Shown: positions 1 to 11,059 of the stretch, in pieces
How positions within the stretch are numbered: the first letter of the stretch is position 1
Layout of the letters: every line of letters begins with the position of its first letter
NCBI GenBank assembly: GCA_021397835.1
Contig: JAJFZO010000229.1
Span: forward strand, 1,550,001-1,614,000
Reading direction: 5' to 3'
From: Moringa oleifera
Lineage: Eukaryota > Streptophyta > Magnoliopsida > Brassicales > Moringaceae
DNA length: 64,000 bases
Program-made: the position numbers and the translations under genes
The notes under the pieces: generated by a model
Database searches by the model: none
Told to the model about the DNA's origin: nothing
What the model saw: the letters and a program-made list of their open reading frames with translations, nothing else

Positions 1-149
1 TAAGAATTGTGTACCTGTTTGTTCCTGCCCTTGCCCCCACCTCTCAGTCTCCTAGTTCCCATTTTGAATTATATGATAAACTAAACTGGTGACTGCTTTG
101 ACCTTATTTTCTGGAGCAGTGCTCTTAATGGTACTATTTCTCCTTTCAG

Positions 150-2883
150 ATGTCAGTGCTTCCTAGTGTGCAGCCTTTTCATGCTATAGCATATCCCATT
201 GATCCTATGCTTGCACTTGAAATCAGGTAATATTTAAAATTTTTCTCAGCATGCTTTTTGCTGCATCAAGTAAGGTTTTTCTTTCCTGTGTTCATATCCT
301 TCCTCTTGGCAGCCGTAAGTATGCTGCACATTGCTCCATTGTTGCATCCCGTTTTCAACTTCCTGCTTTCAACCATCCTTCACCAATTCGTGTTAAACGT
401 GATGGTGGATTTGAGAGGCTAAGGGTTGGATATGTGAGCAGTGATTTTGGCAATCACCCCTTGTCACATCTTATGGGGTCTGTATTTGGCATGCACGATA
501 GAGAGAATGTTGAGGTTTGTAAATTTTGACTGCTGCTACACTTCAATAAAAAATCTACTTGGCTTTCCTGTAGCCTGTATCTTGTGATCATGCGAGAATT
601 AACAAGATATGGGCAGGTGTTCTGTTATGCATTGAGTTCAAATGATGGTACCGAATGGAGACAGCGTATCCAGTCTGAAGCCGAGCATTTTGTTGATGTC
701 TCTTCTATGTCATCGGATGTGATTGCTAAAATGATTAATGAGGATAAAATACAGATCCTTATCAATCTTAATGGTTATACGAAGGTATGATTTGTTTGTT
801 TCTCCCATATGATGTAGTTTATCTTATTATTGCTTTTCGCATGCTGTGCTGGTTTGTAGCATGTCCAATATGGGTATTTGATTTTAGGCATTCTCTCAAA
901 TTCTCCTTTATTATGATGCATTGATTTCATTTTAAATCATTATTGGTTTTTTCCTCTGTGTGATCAATCATTGTTGAAACAGCTCTATTGTTAGCTTCAC
1001 TTGCTCATGTGAGTGTTCAACATAACATCATTCAATTGTAACTATATGCAGGGGGCTAGGAATGAAATTTTTGCTATGCAGCCTGCACCAATACAGGTTT
1101 CATATATGGGGTTCCCTGGGACCACCGGGGCTTCTTACATTGATTACTTGGTCACTGATGAGGTTAGAAATGGAGTTCAATGCAAATCTTAACTTGTTTG
1201 TTCTCGTGATTTCTGTTTTTAAAAATTGTTGCCTTTTTACTTTCAGTTTGTTTCACCTGTGCGCTATGCTCATATCTATTCTGAGAAGCTTGTCCACCTC
1301 CCCCATTGCTACTTTGTGAATGACTACAAGCAGGTTAGTTCTTAAAATTGCAAACGTGATGGTTTTTATTCTTACTCAGACACTGGGGTTCTGATGACTT
1401 TTTATTATCTTGTTTGCAGAAAAATCGGGATGTTTTAGATCCAAAGTGCCAGCACAAGCGATCAGATTATGGCCTCCCTGAAGACAAATTTATATTTGCA
1501 TGCTTCAACCAGTTGTACAAAATGGATCCTGAAATCTTTAATACTTGGTAAGATAAAAGTGATCCTATATGCATATATCCATGTGTAGTGAGTCAGTCAA
1601 CTTATTGTTTGCATTTTTCATAGGTGCAATATCCTTAAACGTGTGCCCAACAGTGCACTTTGGCTCCTTCGTTTCCCAGCTGCTGGGGAAATGAGGCTTC
1701 GCTCATGTAGGTGTCATTGTTTCGTAGTATTTAAAATGACTTGGTTGTTGTGGGCTTTACTTATCATTGGTGGACTTTTGTCAGATGCTGTTGCACAAGG
1801 GGTTCGCCCGGATCAAATCATTTTCACAGATGTTGCCATGAAACATGAACATATCAGACGGAGTGCTTTAGCAGATCTTTTCCTTGACACGTAACTGCAT
1901 TTTACCCTCTGATTTCCAAATCTTTGGAATCTACATACACAAAATTATATTGAGTTCTTGATAGTGACAGTTGAGGTTTTCCTTGCAGGCCTTTATGCAA
2001 TGCACATACCACAGGTACAGATATCCTGTGGGCTGGTTTACCAATGGTGACTCTACCCCTTGAAAAAATGGCTACTAGGGTTGCTGGATCACTTTGCCTT
2101 GCCACTGGTCTAGGTGACGAAATGATTGTGTACAGGTAGGAAGTTTACTTTTTTGTGCAATGCATCAAGTGGGCAGACTTTTGTACCAGCATATGTAGGA
2201 AGTTTGCATCCTGTAGTTTTCTGAGTGCTTGGTGATGGAGCATCTACCAGTGATCAATATTTTCCTTTGTTTTCTATTTCTTGGCATCATCAACTTAACT
2301 GTTTTACATGATGAAGTGAAACTAATCTACCCTCTTTAAAGAACATGGATTGACAATTTTACTTGGTTTCTCATACAACTCACTATTTAATCCCTATGTG
2401 GTGCTCTATGAGAGTTTTTGTTGTTAGTTTGGGTCCCTTTGTACACAGGATCTTGCTGGTAGTTGGTTGGTTTGTATATGTTTTGTTGCCTTGTGTTCAC
2501 TTCCTGAGTAGGAAAATGTGGTATGGGATTTTTATTTTCTGTTTACCCTTGTATTAATTACAGTATGAAGGAATATGAGGAGAAGGCAGTGTCTTTGGCA
2601 TTGAATAGACCAAAGCTTCAGGCTCTTACGAATAAACTGAAGGCAGCCCGTTTGACTTGTCCCTTGTTTGACACTGCACGCTGGGTGAGCTTAAAAGATA
2701 AGATTATACGAATTGTTTCCAGCTGTCTATTTGGCAACTGCTAATTTTTTGCTTTTTGATAAATTGCAGGTAAGGAATTTGGAGAGAGCATACTTCAAAA
2801 TGTGGAATCTTCACTGCTTGGGGCAGCAGCCTCAGCACTTTAAAGTTGCTGAGGATGATTTAGAATTCCCTTATGATAAATAG
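150..2883 (+). CDS. SEC: SECRET AGENT O-GlcNAc transferase, C-terminal catalytic part (5'-partial, spliced)
   Basis: Eleven exons with GT-AG introns join in one open frame of 447 codons plus TAG: 150-226, 313-514, 617-784, 1052-1162, 1247-1333, 1420-1547, 1624-1706, 1785-1890, 1989-2135, 2564-2684, 2770-2883. The phases fit at every junction. The product matches the GT41 catalytic region of plant [58 protein letters not shown], and the UDP-binding stretch [20 protein letters not shown] transfers GlcNAc from UDP-GlcNAc to Ser/Thr of nuclear and cytosolic proteins. The N-terminal TPR repeats and promoter lie left of the window; 1-149 reads as intron. The related SPY (O-fucosyltransferase) is less likely because the wording follows SEC throughout. 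No lesions seen, so the gene is probably functional. Confidence 0.95.
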
Positions 2884-4557
2884 TTAGACAAGGGTGAGAC
2901 GGAATTGTAGATAGAAGCAAGAGAAAATAGTGGAAGGGATATATTATAACTGGGAAGTGAGATTCATTAGTTATTCAGATGAAGCAGTTGAGATGTATTT
3001 ATGATATCCATGCGGATGGATTGAATCTCTGCTCTTCTCTATTTTATACTGGCAGAAACCATGGAACCCTGATGAGAAAAAATGGATGTTTTAAAAGTTT
3101 GCCTACCTTCCTATTTTCCGATCTGTGTACTTTCTGGAGTTTTTGCTGAAGTGTAGTGAAATTTTGGGTTTAGGATTCTGGGTTTTGCAGTGCCTCTTTA
3201 TGTTTTCTGTATCACATGGAGCGCATGACTGCTCCCTGGATTCGTGTAAATGTTGATGGGTTGATTGTGATCCATTGGAGCCCCATGCCTAGAAGATTTA
3301 GTAGTAGAAGGAAAATTGAGATGTTGAACTGTAGGAGCAGAATGAAGCCCTGGGTTGAATACAGAGATTATGATAATCTTAAGGGCTGAGGTGATTTGCA
3401 AATGCAAATGTCATTGGAGCTGCAACTTGTGCTTTGCATATTTTGAAGGTATGGAAATGCTTTCCCAGCTAAAACAGTGAAGGCAAGATGGGAGGGGAGG
3501 ACACATCTACTTATAGGTTGGGAGCATTGCTTGAACTCTGGTGATCCACCAACTCCATAAAGGGGAAGCAAGATCAGGTGAAGTTGAGCCAGACCAACAT
3601 AACACTGTTTGCATATGGTTAGAATTGTGCATTTTGATTGTTGTGGTTATTCTTGAGAGTAAAATTACTGAAACAAATGAGATGTGTGCTTTCACTTCTA
3701 AAAGTTGAGCAATTGAGTGCAACAAAAAATTGAAACAATGGCTTGAAGTGAATGTTGGTTTATTTATTTATAAATTTCCAAATGCATGGTAGGCAGAAAC
3801 TTGGGGGGAATATGCAAGCAGAGGATTAAAGGATGTTCTCTGAGAAATGAAAATGAAGCAGGAGAGCTGAGTATGGCTGGGATGGGATCTTCAGCTGTAT
3901 GTGCCATTGACGCGGATGCATGTTCATCCCTGGTATCAGTCAGTAAGCGGTAAAGTCACTGAACTCAGCTTCCATGAACCACCAATCATCCTCAATATCA
4001 ACCAAAGCATTGCTAGAATGGTCTTGCACAATGCCAAATGTTGCTCAAATCAAGCTCCCAACAATGTGAGACACAGGATGAAGATGGAGCAACAAAAGTA
4101 CTACTCTCCACAAATATTTGAGGCACAAGATCTAAGCATGGCTCAAACTAGTTTACTGCTTGCTCTTCCAGCTTTAGCATATTGAACCAGCCACAGTACA
4201 GTACAATAAAATGGATGGCATCAATTTGTCAATCATAGTTCACCACTCATACCATTTTTGTCTCCTCAAGCAGGTCCACTACAAAGTGCATCAGCCATGA
4301 CTCTGTGACCAAGGTTCTTCATATTGTATCCATTCCTTAGATTCACTAAACCATTACATCCGTGACCATGTAAAAGGATTTCACATCAGGCAGCAGAATT
4401 TATCCATCAAATCAGCTGGGTGCCCTTCCCCAACGCCAGCAGTTTCTCTGATCAAGTTCCTTCTATTCACATGATAAAAATGAGCAAGAACCATTAGCTC
4501 GGAGTGGGATCAAACTGATAGATCGGTAGCTCTGTCTTCAAGTTGATGCATCAAAGA
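2884..4557. other. Intergenic: SEC 3' UTR and convergent PPR 3' UTR
   Basis: No convincing gene. The left few hundred bases should be the SEC 3' UTR and the right few hundred bases (minus strand) the PPR 3' UTR, since the two genes converge. Short open frames on both strands (for example 3901-4185 +, 3198-3725 -) show no recognisable domain and are broken. Confidence 0.6.
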
Positions 4558-5898
4558 TCAAACGCCTCGCAATGATACTTCCAACTGCTCTATCCTCTTA
4601 GCCAGATCATGCTTCCCACAATTCTTCAACCCATCAGTAACCATGTCGAAACACCTTGAAATGGGCATCAACCCGACCTCTGTCATCTCCACCAAGTAAT
4701 TGGCTGCATCTACAAACCTCCCTCCACGGCCGCACATCGTTATCAGCATGGTGTACACCGGCCTGTTGGGAGGATGCCCCTTCTCCTTCATGTCACTGAA
4801 GAAGCTGAATGCATCGTCCAACTGTCCTCTCCTACACATTCCCTTGATCACAGGAGCATATAGGCTTGGAAATGGCTTATGCCCATCCTCAATCGAGTTG
4901 TTCAGTAGCCTGAAAGCTTCATCAATCCTACCCACCTTGGAAACCGCAGGTATCAGTATCTTGTATGTGTTTATATCAGGGCAAAGCCCCAGTTTGCAGA
5001 CGCTATGATACATATCAATGCAGAAATCAACCTCCCCTGACTTGTAAATCGTCTCAATCAAAGAATTAAAGGTTTCTATGTCAGGTACAAATCCTTCTTT
5101 AGTCATCTTCCTTACCATTTCCTTTGCAGATTCAAGATATCCAGCATTTAATAGTCCTTCAATTAACAAGTCACGACCTCTTACCGGCGGGTTGAACCCT
5201 TTCCTGCTCATCTCGTCCAAGAACTCCTGAGCCTCCCTCATCTTCCCAGCGGAGCACCATCCGTGCACTAGAACAGCGTAGGTTTTCTTGTCTGGCTTCA
5301 CTCCTTTCCTTATCATCCTCCTGATCAGCGCGTAGGCGCCGTGGAACATCTTCACCTCACAGAGGGCTTGAAGGAGGGCGTTGTAGACCTCAACTGTTTG
5401 CTTGCTGCCCAATTGAGCTGCCTTGTTGAAGACCTCCACTGCCTGGTCGATGAACCCGTGCCTGCCATACTGCTCGATCACGAAACACAGTGTTTCAGCG
5501 GAGATGGTGAGTTCGGCTCTGTTCATGTGGTAGATGATCTTCCACATTGACTCGAAGTTCTTGTGCTTGGCGAGGATCTTGACGAGCTCCTCGAACTCCA
5601 GAGAGGTGGGTCGGTAGGAGGGGTTGGAGCGGGCCCAAGAGAAGAAGCGGAGAGAGTGGATGGGGAAGCTGGAGGTGGCGCGGAGGACGCGGAAGACGAG
5701 CTCAGAGGTGATGGGGATACGGAGGCGGTTGAGCGTACGCTCCGGGTGGACCTCGCGGCGAACGATGTTAGAGATGTGATTGATTGCCGCAAAGTAGTCA
5801 TCTTTGGTTGGGTTGGCGGTGGCGCTGGTGGCGAGTGAGCGGAGCGGAGCCGCTTGGGCAGCTGAGAGGAATTTTCTGCAGCGGAGGAGGAAGGGCAT
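4558..5898 (-). CDS. P-class pentatricopeptide repeat protein, probably mitochondrial
   Basis: A single intronless exon. The frame is open from 6006, but I prefer the ATG at 5898 (446 residues; another ATG sits at 5904) because MPFLLRCRKFLSAAQAAPLR looks like a basic, hydroxyl-rich organelle transit peptide, whereas the preceding 36 residues do not. Downstream are about eight 35-residue PPR helix pairs, for example YNALLQALCEVKMFHGAYAL, TYAVLVHGWCSAGKMREAQE, TFNSLIETIYKSGEVDFCID and YTMLITMCGRGGRFVDAANY. There is no E, DYW or SMR tail, so it is a pure P-type protein, a class that binds organellar RNA for stabilisation, processing or splicing. The RNA target cannot be inferred. The 5' third is notably GC-rich compared with the surrounding DNA. 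It converges with SEC. Confidence 0.9.
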   Translation of the reverse strand: MPFLLRCRKFLSAAQAAPLRSLATSATANPTKDDYFAAINHISNIVRREVHPERTLNRLRIPITSELVFRVLRATSSFPIHSLRFFSWARSNPSYRPTSLEFEELVKILAKHKNFESMWKIIYHMNRAELTISAETLCFVIEQYGRHGFIDQAVEVFNKAAQLGSKQTVEVYNALLQALCEVKMFHGAYALIRRMIRKGVKPDKKTYAVLVHGWCSAGKMREAQEFLDEMSRKGFNPPVRGRDLLIEGLLNAGYLESAKEMVRKMTKEGFVPDIETFNSLIETIYKSGEVDFCIDMYHSVCKLGLCPDINTYKILIPAVSKVGRIDEAFRLLNNSIEDGHKPFPSLYAPVIKGMCRRGQLDDAFSFFSDMKEKGHPPNRPVYTMLITMCGRGGRFVDAANYLVEMTEVGLMPISRCFDMVTDGLKNCGKHDLAKRIEQLEVSLRGV

Positions 5899-5904
5899 CT
5901 GCAT

Positions 5905-6660
5905 TTCTGGGTTTTGGGTTTCTCGGGTAGTGACTCTGGACTTCCCTTTGCGGTTTGATGGATTAAGGGTCCAGATGACAACAACTTGAACTAGACAATG
6001 TTGCAAATGTTAGGCTTTAGAATTATTTGGGACGTTTGGGCAATTTGGGATTTTGACTTAATTTATGAAATTTGATTAATTTTTTTAACATAAATCTATC
6101 AATATTTCATTTTTAATGTTAATTAATCATTTTCCCTATTAGATAAATTCTTCGTGTTAGTCCTTGATTGACCATGTCAACATCGCGATTCAGTAATTAG
6201 AGCAAACAAATCCCATTTCATTTCAAATCAAGAGTCTGATCTGCCCACCAAAGTTCTTCAACCCTTTTAAAATTTTCTTCAAGGCAGTTATCCTCATGTA
6301 CTCCTGGTTTAAGGAAAATAATCTCTGCCATGTCAAAGAGGAGTTGCAGGTGAGAAGTCAAAAGGGAGAGAAAACTGAATTCCTGTTATTGAAATAGAAA
6401 ACAGAAGACCAACTGCTAACTTTGCACCCATTGGAATTGAGGGACATGATGAATGCTAATCAATTGATAAAAATCTTGAAAAAACTATATTCCAAAAACT
6501 AATAATTGAAGTGAAATGGTTGGAATATCTATCATTTAAAAATTAAAATCTTTATTGACTTAAATTCATTGTTAATTTGCAGTGTACTTATTTGAATTTG
6601 ATTATATCTATTGTCTGAATTAGTTTAGATAAACAAAGAAGTTTAATCCCTATCATTAAA
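5905..6660. other. Intergenic: PPR upstream region
   Basis: AT-rich, no open frames of note. It contains the PPR promoter and the start of the GLP-bearing duplicated block near 6660. No other structure seen. Confidence 0.5.
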
Positions 6661-6985
6661 AGAGATTTTCTTTGCAACATGAACAGAATTCTTAACAATC
6701 TCTGCCAAGCTAAACCTCATTACCATTCAGATCAGTGAAGTTTTAGTCTACTTTTGAACCAAATGGGTGCCTGTCTAGAAGAAAGCAGAGATATTTAGCC
6801 TGAGAGAGACTGAGGGAGAGAGGAGGAAGAGAGTGAACAAATTTGTCACATTTTATTAATTGCAAGTCAACATAGAAATTGTTACAAGAGCAAACGCTTT
6901 ATTGTATTAGGAATATAGCTGTTTTGATCATCCTCGGGCACAGAGATAATCAAAACAATTTATTCTACTTTAGTAGTGGTTTATT

Positions 6986-7651
6986 TTATATTTTTCTTTT
7001 AGTGGTGTTCATCCAGAACTTTGATTGCAGCTGCTTCACCAACTTGTTGTCCAGCTGGAATGCCTTAGCAAGAACATCAAGATTGATGGCTAGATTAGAC
7101 CCGAAAACAGATTTCGCAATGGTAACAACTCCTGGATTTTGGCTACTCAGACCGGCAAAGGCAACTGCATTAGTCTTTCCAGTGTTGAATTGGAAGTGAG
7201 GGTGGGGTGGGTTCTGGCCACCCAGTGCATAGTCAATACGAACCAAGGATATGCCAAGAGTGTTGGGTCCTGGAATCTGATTGACGTTGACGGCAGTGAC
7301 ATTTGATCCAATCTGATTTGCTGTGCTTCTTGGGATGTTAAGCCCTGAAAGGAAGAAATCATCTGCCTTGGCCAGTTTCGGGTCCTTACAGAATTTTCCA
7401 TTCACAAAACACTGAAAAAAGAGGGGTAAAGACACAGGTTCACTAACTTACCAAGTGCAAGTGTAAAAGCAAATACAAAGAACTATTGCTTACAAGAACA
7501 CTTGGAAGAGCTTGTGCCTACCAGCATTTTTAGGGTCATTCGTAGCCACACAGAAGTCCTGGAGAGGACTAGGATCGGACGCAGAGGCAAAAGGGAATGC
7601 CAAAGCCAAGACAGCAATGCCTGCGAGGAAACAAACAGCTTTCATCTTCAT
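6986..7651 (-). pseudogene. Germin-like protein pseudogene (GLP1)
   Basis: Exon 1 (7522-7651) still encodes a normal signal peptide and N-terminus ([11 protein letters not shown]..., [18 protein letters not shown]) with a GT donor. Exon 2 (7411-6986) has three lesions relative to its paralogue GLP4. First, an extra base in the A-run at 7406-7409 shifts the frame directly after the splice acceptor. Second, a clean deletion at about 7195-7203 removes roughly 47 codons, joining HPH to HFQFN; this erases most of germin box 1, including the metal-binding Glu, and the start of box 2. Third, a one-base loss near 7013 destroys the TAA and adds a short tail ending at 6986. It cannot make a metal-binding cupin. 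A TATA box is still present at 7719-7726. Confidence 0.93.
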
Positions 7652-7739
7652 TACTCTATTAGTTCTTCCAAGTTCTCGCTTGGTTGTTGGGTGAGTGAAC
7701 TTGCATGGCAATCAATCCTATTTATAGATAAGATTCATT

Positions 7740-8340
7740 GAGCCAGTCCATGTTGCATTATTCCAAGCAATTAACAGTTGCCTAGTAGCCTTGAAGCCAT
7801 TCTTCATCAACTACATATATCGAAGTCTTCTCTGGTCATGTGTTTAGATCAAGTGCCCTTTCTGACTTGGTACATAAATTATTATCTCTAGTTGCAAATA
7901 TATGAAATCTAGAGTTGTTAGACATTGTTAGATGATCATGACAGATCAAATTCTATATAACCACGTTGCAGACAAACTAATGTAATGCATCATCTGACAC
8001 ATGAACACAGCAGGCTGCAAAATAGTAATGGAATAAATCCAGATTGCCATAATTTTAGTAAAAGATAGCCTGAAGCTTTATCCAATTTTTATATGAGTTT
8101 AGAAATCAGTCCAAAAATGGACCCAACGGGAACTGCTAAGGGCTGGTTTTCTGTGTGAGTTTGAGGGGAGAAAGAATAAACTGAAAACTTTTATTAAACT
8201 GACGTCAACAAGGATATTGGTACAGAAGCAACCAATTTATTACATTTTAATTGCGAAAATTATTGTCCTAGTTCATAATTGGAGGCAGAACATTACCCAA
8301 AGGCAACTAAATTAGTGATAGCTTCATGAAAAATATTTAA
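7740..8340. other. Spacer between GLP1 and GLP2
   Basis: Contains the GLP1 upstream region and the GLP2 3' UTR. On the minus strand, 8218-8240 has AATAAA followed by a TTGGTTGCTTCTG stretch that also occurs in the 3' UTRs of GLP5, GLP7 and GLP8. It is collinear with 27130-27745 in block 2. Confidence 0.6.
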
Positions 8341-8356
8341 TCTGAATTGTCGTTCA

Positions 8357-9188
8357 TCACCAGGACTTTGATTGCAGCTGTTTCACCACGTTCTTGTTAA
8401 GTTGGAAAGCCTTAGTAAGAACATCAGGATTAATGGCTGGATTAGACCCGAAGACCGATTTTGCGATGGTAACAACTCCTGGATTTTGGCTGCTTAGAGC
8501 AGCAAAAGCAACAGCATTTGTGTTTCCCATGTTGAGTAGGAAGTGAATGAGTCCTACAGGGAACACGAAAACATCTCCAGGGTACAGGACTTTGGTGAAC
8601 AGACGATTGCTATCCTGGTTGGATGAGACAAAGCCTACATAAAGAGTTCCTTCCATGACTACTAGGATCTCGCTGGCTCGTGGATGACTGTGGGGTGGGT
8701 TCAGGCCACCTGGTGCAAAGTCAATACGAGCAAACGATATACCAAGAGTGTTCAGTCCTGGTATCTGCTGAACAGTTACTACAGTGCTGTTAGAACCAAC
8801 ACGATTTTCAGTGTTTCCAGGGATGTTAAGCCCTGAAAAGAAGAAATCATCTGCCTTAGCAAGCTTCGGGTCCTTGCAGAACATTCCATTCACAAACACT
8901 GGAAAAAGATGATAAACAAAGAATCGTCAGTAACCTGCCATGCATAATCATATAAGAAAATGCAACCAAGTAATATTGCTTTCAAGCCGCATATCATTTA
9001 GTAGATTCTACAGATTCTTAATTCCAAGAAACTTGGAAGAACTTTTAGAGACACTGGTGCTTACTAGCATTGCTGGGGTCACTGATAGCTACACAGAAAT
9101 CCTGGAGAGAGCCAGGATCAGTAGCAGTGGCAAAAGGCAATGCCAAAGCCAAGAGAGAAACGCCTGCCAGGAAACCAACAATTTCCAT
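8357..9188 (-). CDS. Germin-like protein, 221-residue type (GLP2)
   Basis: Two exons, 9188-9065 and 8898-8357, with a 166-base GT-AG intron splitting the codon before FVNGMFC. The start [20 protein letters not shown] is a signal peptide. Cys32 and Cys49 are the germin disulfide pair, and NST is a likely N-glycosylation site. Box 1 [12 protein letters not shown] supplies His111, His113 and Glu118; box 2 [16 protein letters not shown] supplies His160. The cupin metal site is therefore complete. Germins are hexameric apoplastic Mn-cupins; members show oxalate oxidase, superoxide dismutase or other activities, and which one applies cannot be told from sequence. The C-terminus stops early (KSW then TGA) compared with the FWMN tail of the other GLPs. 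It is the only intact GLP in block 1; its paralogue is GLP5. Confidence 0.93.
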
Positions 9189-9260
9189 GGTATTACACTA
9201 TTAGTTCTTCCAAGTTATTGCTTGGTTGAAGTGTGAGAGATTATGCATGGCGATCAATTC

Positions 9261-9268
9261 TATTTATA
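9261..9268 (-). promoter_or_regulatory. TATA box of GLP2
   Basis: TATAAATA on the minus strand, 73 bases upstream of the GLP2 ATG. The same octamer sits 65-77 bases upstream of the ATG in all eight GLP loci of the window. Confidence 0.75.
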
Positions 9269-9299
9269 GATGATGAGACCCATTGCCCCAGTCCATGTT

Positions 9300-11055
9300 T
9301 TGCTTGGTCTAAGCACATTAAGAGTTCTCAATTCTTCAATGGCGTCCTAGTATCTAATTCTAAGATGAGTGATTCTCAATCAACTACACAAACTCAAGTT
9401 TCCTCTTCATGTGCTCTGATCGATCCCGTCAATGACTTTGTATGTAAACAAGGCTGCTTTCAAATAGTTTTCGAAATTGGCTGCTTGAATATTGCCATAG
9501 TCAAATCCAAAATGAACTGAGAAAGGATTATTTATTTCCAGGCAATTTACAATGCATTAGAAGTAACTTAAGGACCAATCCAACACCTATGCTCGAGTAC
9601 TGATAAAATTTACAGGCTTCATTCTATAAGATCTTTCACGTTGGTATTGTGGCAATCATATATGGCAAGATCCAAGGTTAGGTGTTTATACAGGACATGC
9701 CTGCTTAAATACCAAGTAATTGACAATATGTGCGAATCTTCCTTAAAATTCTAAATTCTATCCGCTTTTGGTCAGCTCATCTTATTTAAGATTTTTTTTT
9801 TTAAAAAAACTAAGAATCAGTTAAGACAGAACAGAATACTTGCTTTGAATGATAAACTCGAGAAAGCAGTTTTGCTCTACTGAACAACCTCCAAGAACAG
9901 CATAGATATCTTAATTTAAGACCTACTAAAAAAGTCTTAATCTTCATGGCAATCAGCATACCAATTATAAGCTCTGGGTGTGCATGGCGTTCTGGTTATA
10001 GCTAGCTAAACATAAAAAACTTCCACTAGAACAAATTAAAAGCTCTTGCATCTATGTATTGTGTGATGATATAGTAAATTTTAGCTGAAACAAAGGGTAT
10101 AAAGGAATGAATGGGGAGACTGGAAGAGTTGGAACCGGCTGATATTGTGCAGCACATTTGCTTGCAAGTAGGTTTAATTTATTCTATTATTACTTCGGTA
10201 GCCTGCCTATGTTAATATTGTTTGACTACATGGTTAGTCAATGATTGATAATTTATTAGTAGGTTAAGTTTGTAGGTTTTGCTTATTGTTTATATATACA
10301 GCAAAAAGGAATCATTCTCTCCAAATCGATGTAGTGTATGTGTAGAATATGATGCCATTATGATCATCTAACAATCTCTAACAACTAGGTCTACCTCTTC
10401 TTTTTTCTGCATAGCCTATTCTCTTCGAAATTTTCCAAAATTTGTCTAGTATGTGTGGGAGAAGGAGGCATGTGTAAATTAAAGATGTTTTGGGATGAAA
10501 TAGAAACCTAAAAGAAAGAATCAGAAAGGTCTCTAATCAAGTATATATTGAATTCAACAAAGTAATATTATAAAGATTGGAAAGTGTGGAAAGCTTACTA
10601 GGGATTTCATTTTATATATATTATCTTTCATGTCTACTTGGATTACTTCGATCATTTGTGATCTGAATCTAATAGCAGCTTGTTGTGTCTCTTGCCATTA
10701 AAGTTGTTTGATGGTTTCTCTTGTTACTTTATCCTAATAGTCTGTTAATTTTCAGATAATTCAATTCCCTTGATTCAAAAAATTTTGTTTTATGGATAAT
10801 CATTCATCTTAAAGCCTTGGGGGGAATTTTTTTACTTAATAGAGCTATCTTTGAGCTGATGTTTTTTGAATTAATTAAGCTACAATATGGATCTAGTTTC
10901 ATATTTGGAGACACCATTTCCGCAAACTATGTTTTACTATTCTCAAGTATTTTGGCAACAAAGAAAAAAATTGTTAGCTTTATGCAATCTTTAACATCAA
11001 ATACTACTACGTGATCAATATGTAAACCTCATGTGATGTTTGCAATCTTGTTACC
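9300..11055. other. GLP2 upstream region and duplicated spacer, no gene
   Basis: 9360-9530 and 10080-10245 match block 2 (28760-28940 and 29350-29540). About 10250-10870 has no counterpart in block 2 and may be an insertion in block 1 or a loss in block 2. No coding sequence recognised. Confidence 0.6.
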
Positions 11056-11059
11056 ACTG

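Noticed and set aside
3190..3780. Possible LINE RNase H-like reading (PWIRVNVDG-type) downstream of SEC
   Set aside because: One short suggestive peptide only; the rest does not continue as RNase H in any frame.
5523..5984. GC-rich open frames overlapping the PPR gene on both strands
   Set aside because: Low-complexity Ser/Pro or Glu/Gly shadow frames of the GC-rich PPR 5' end.
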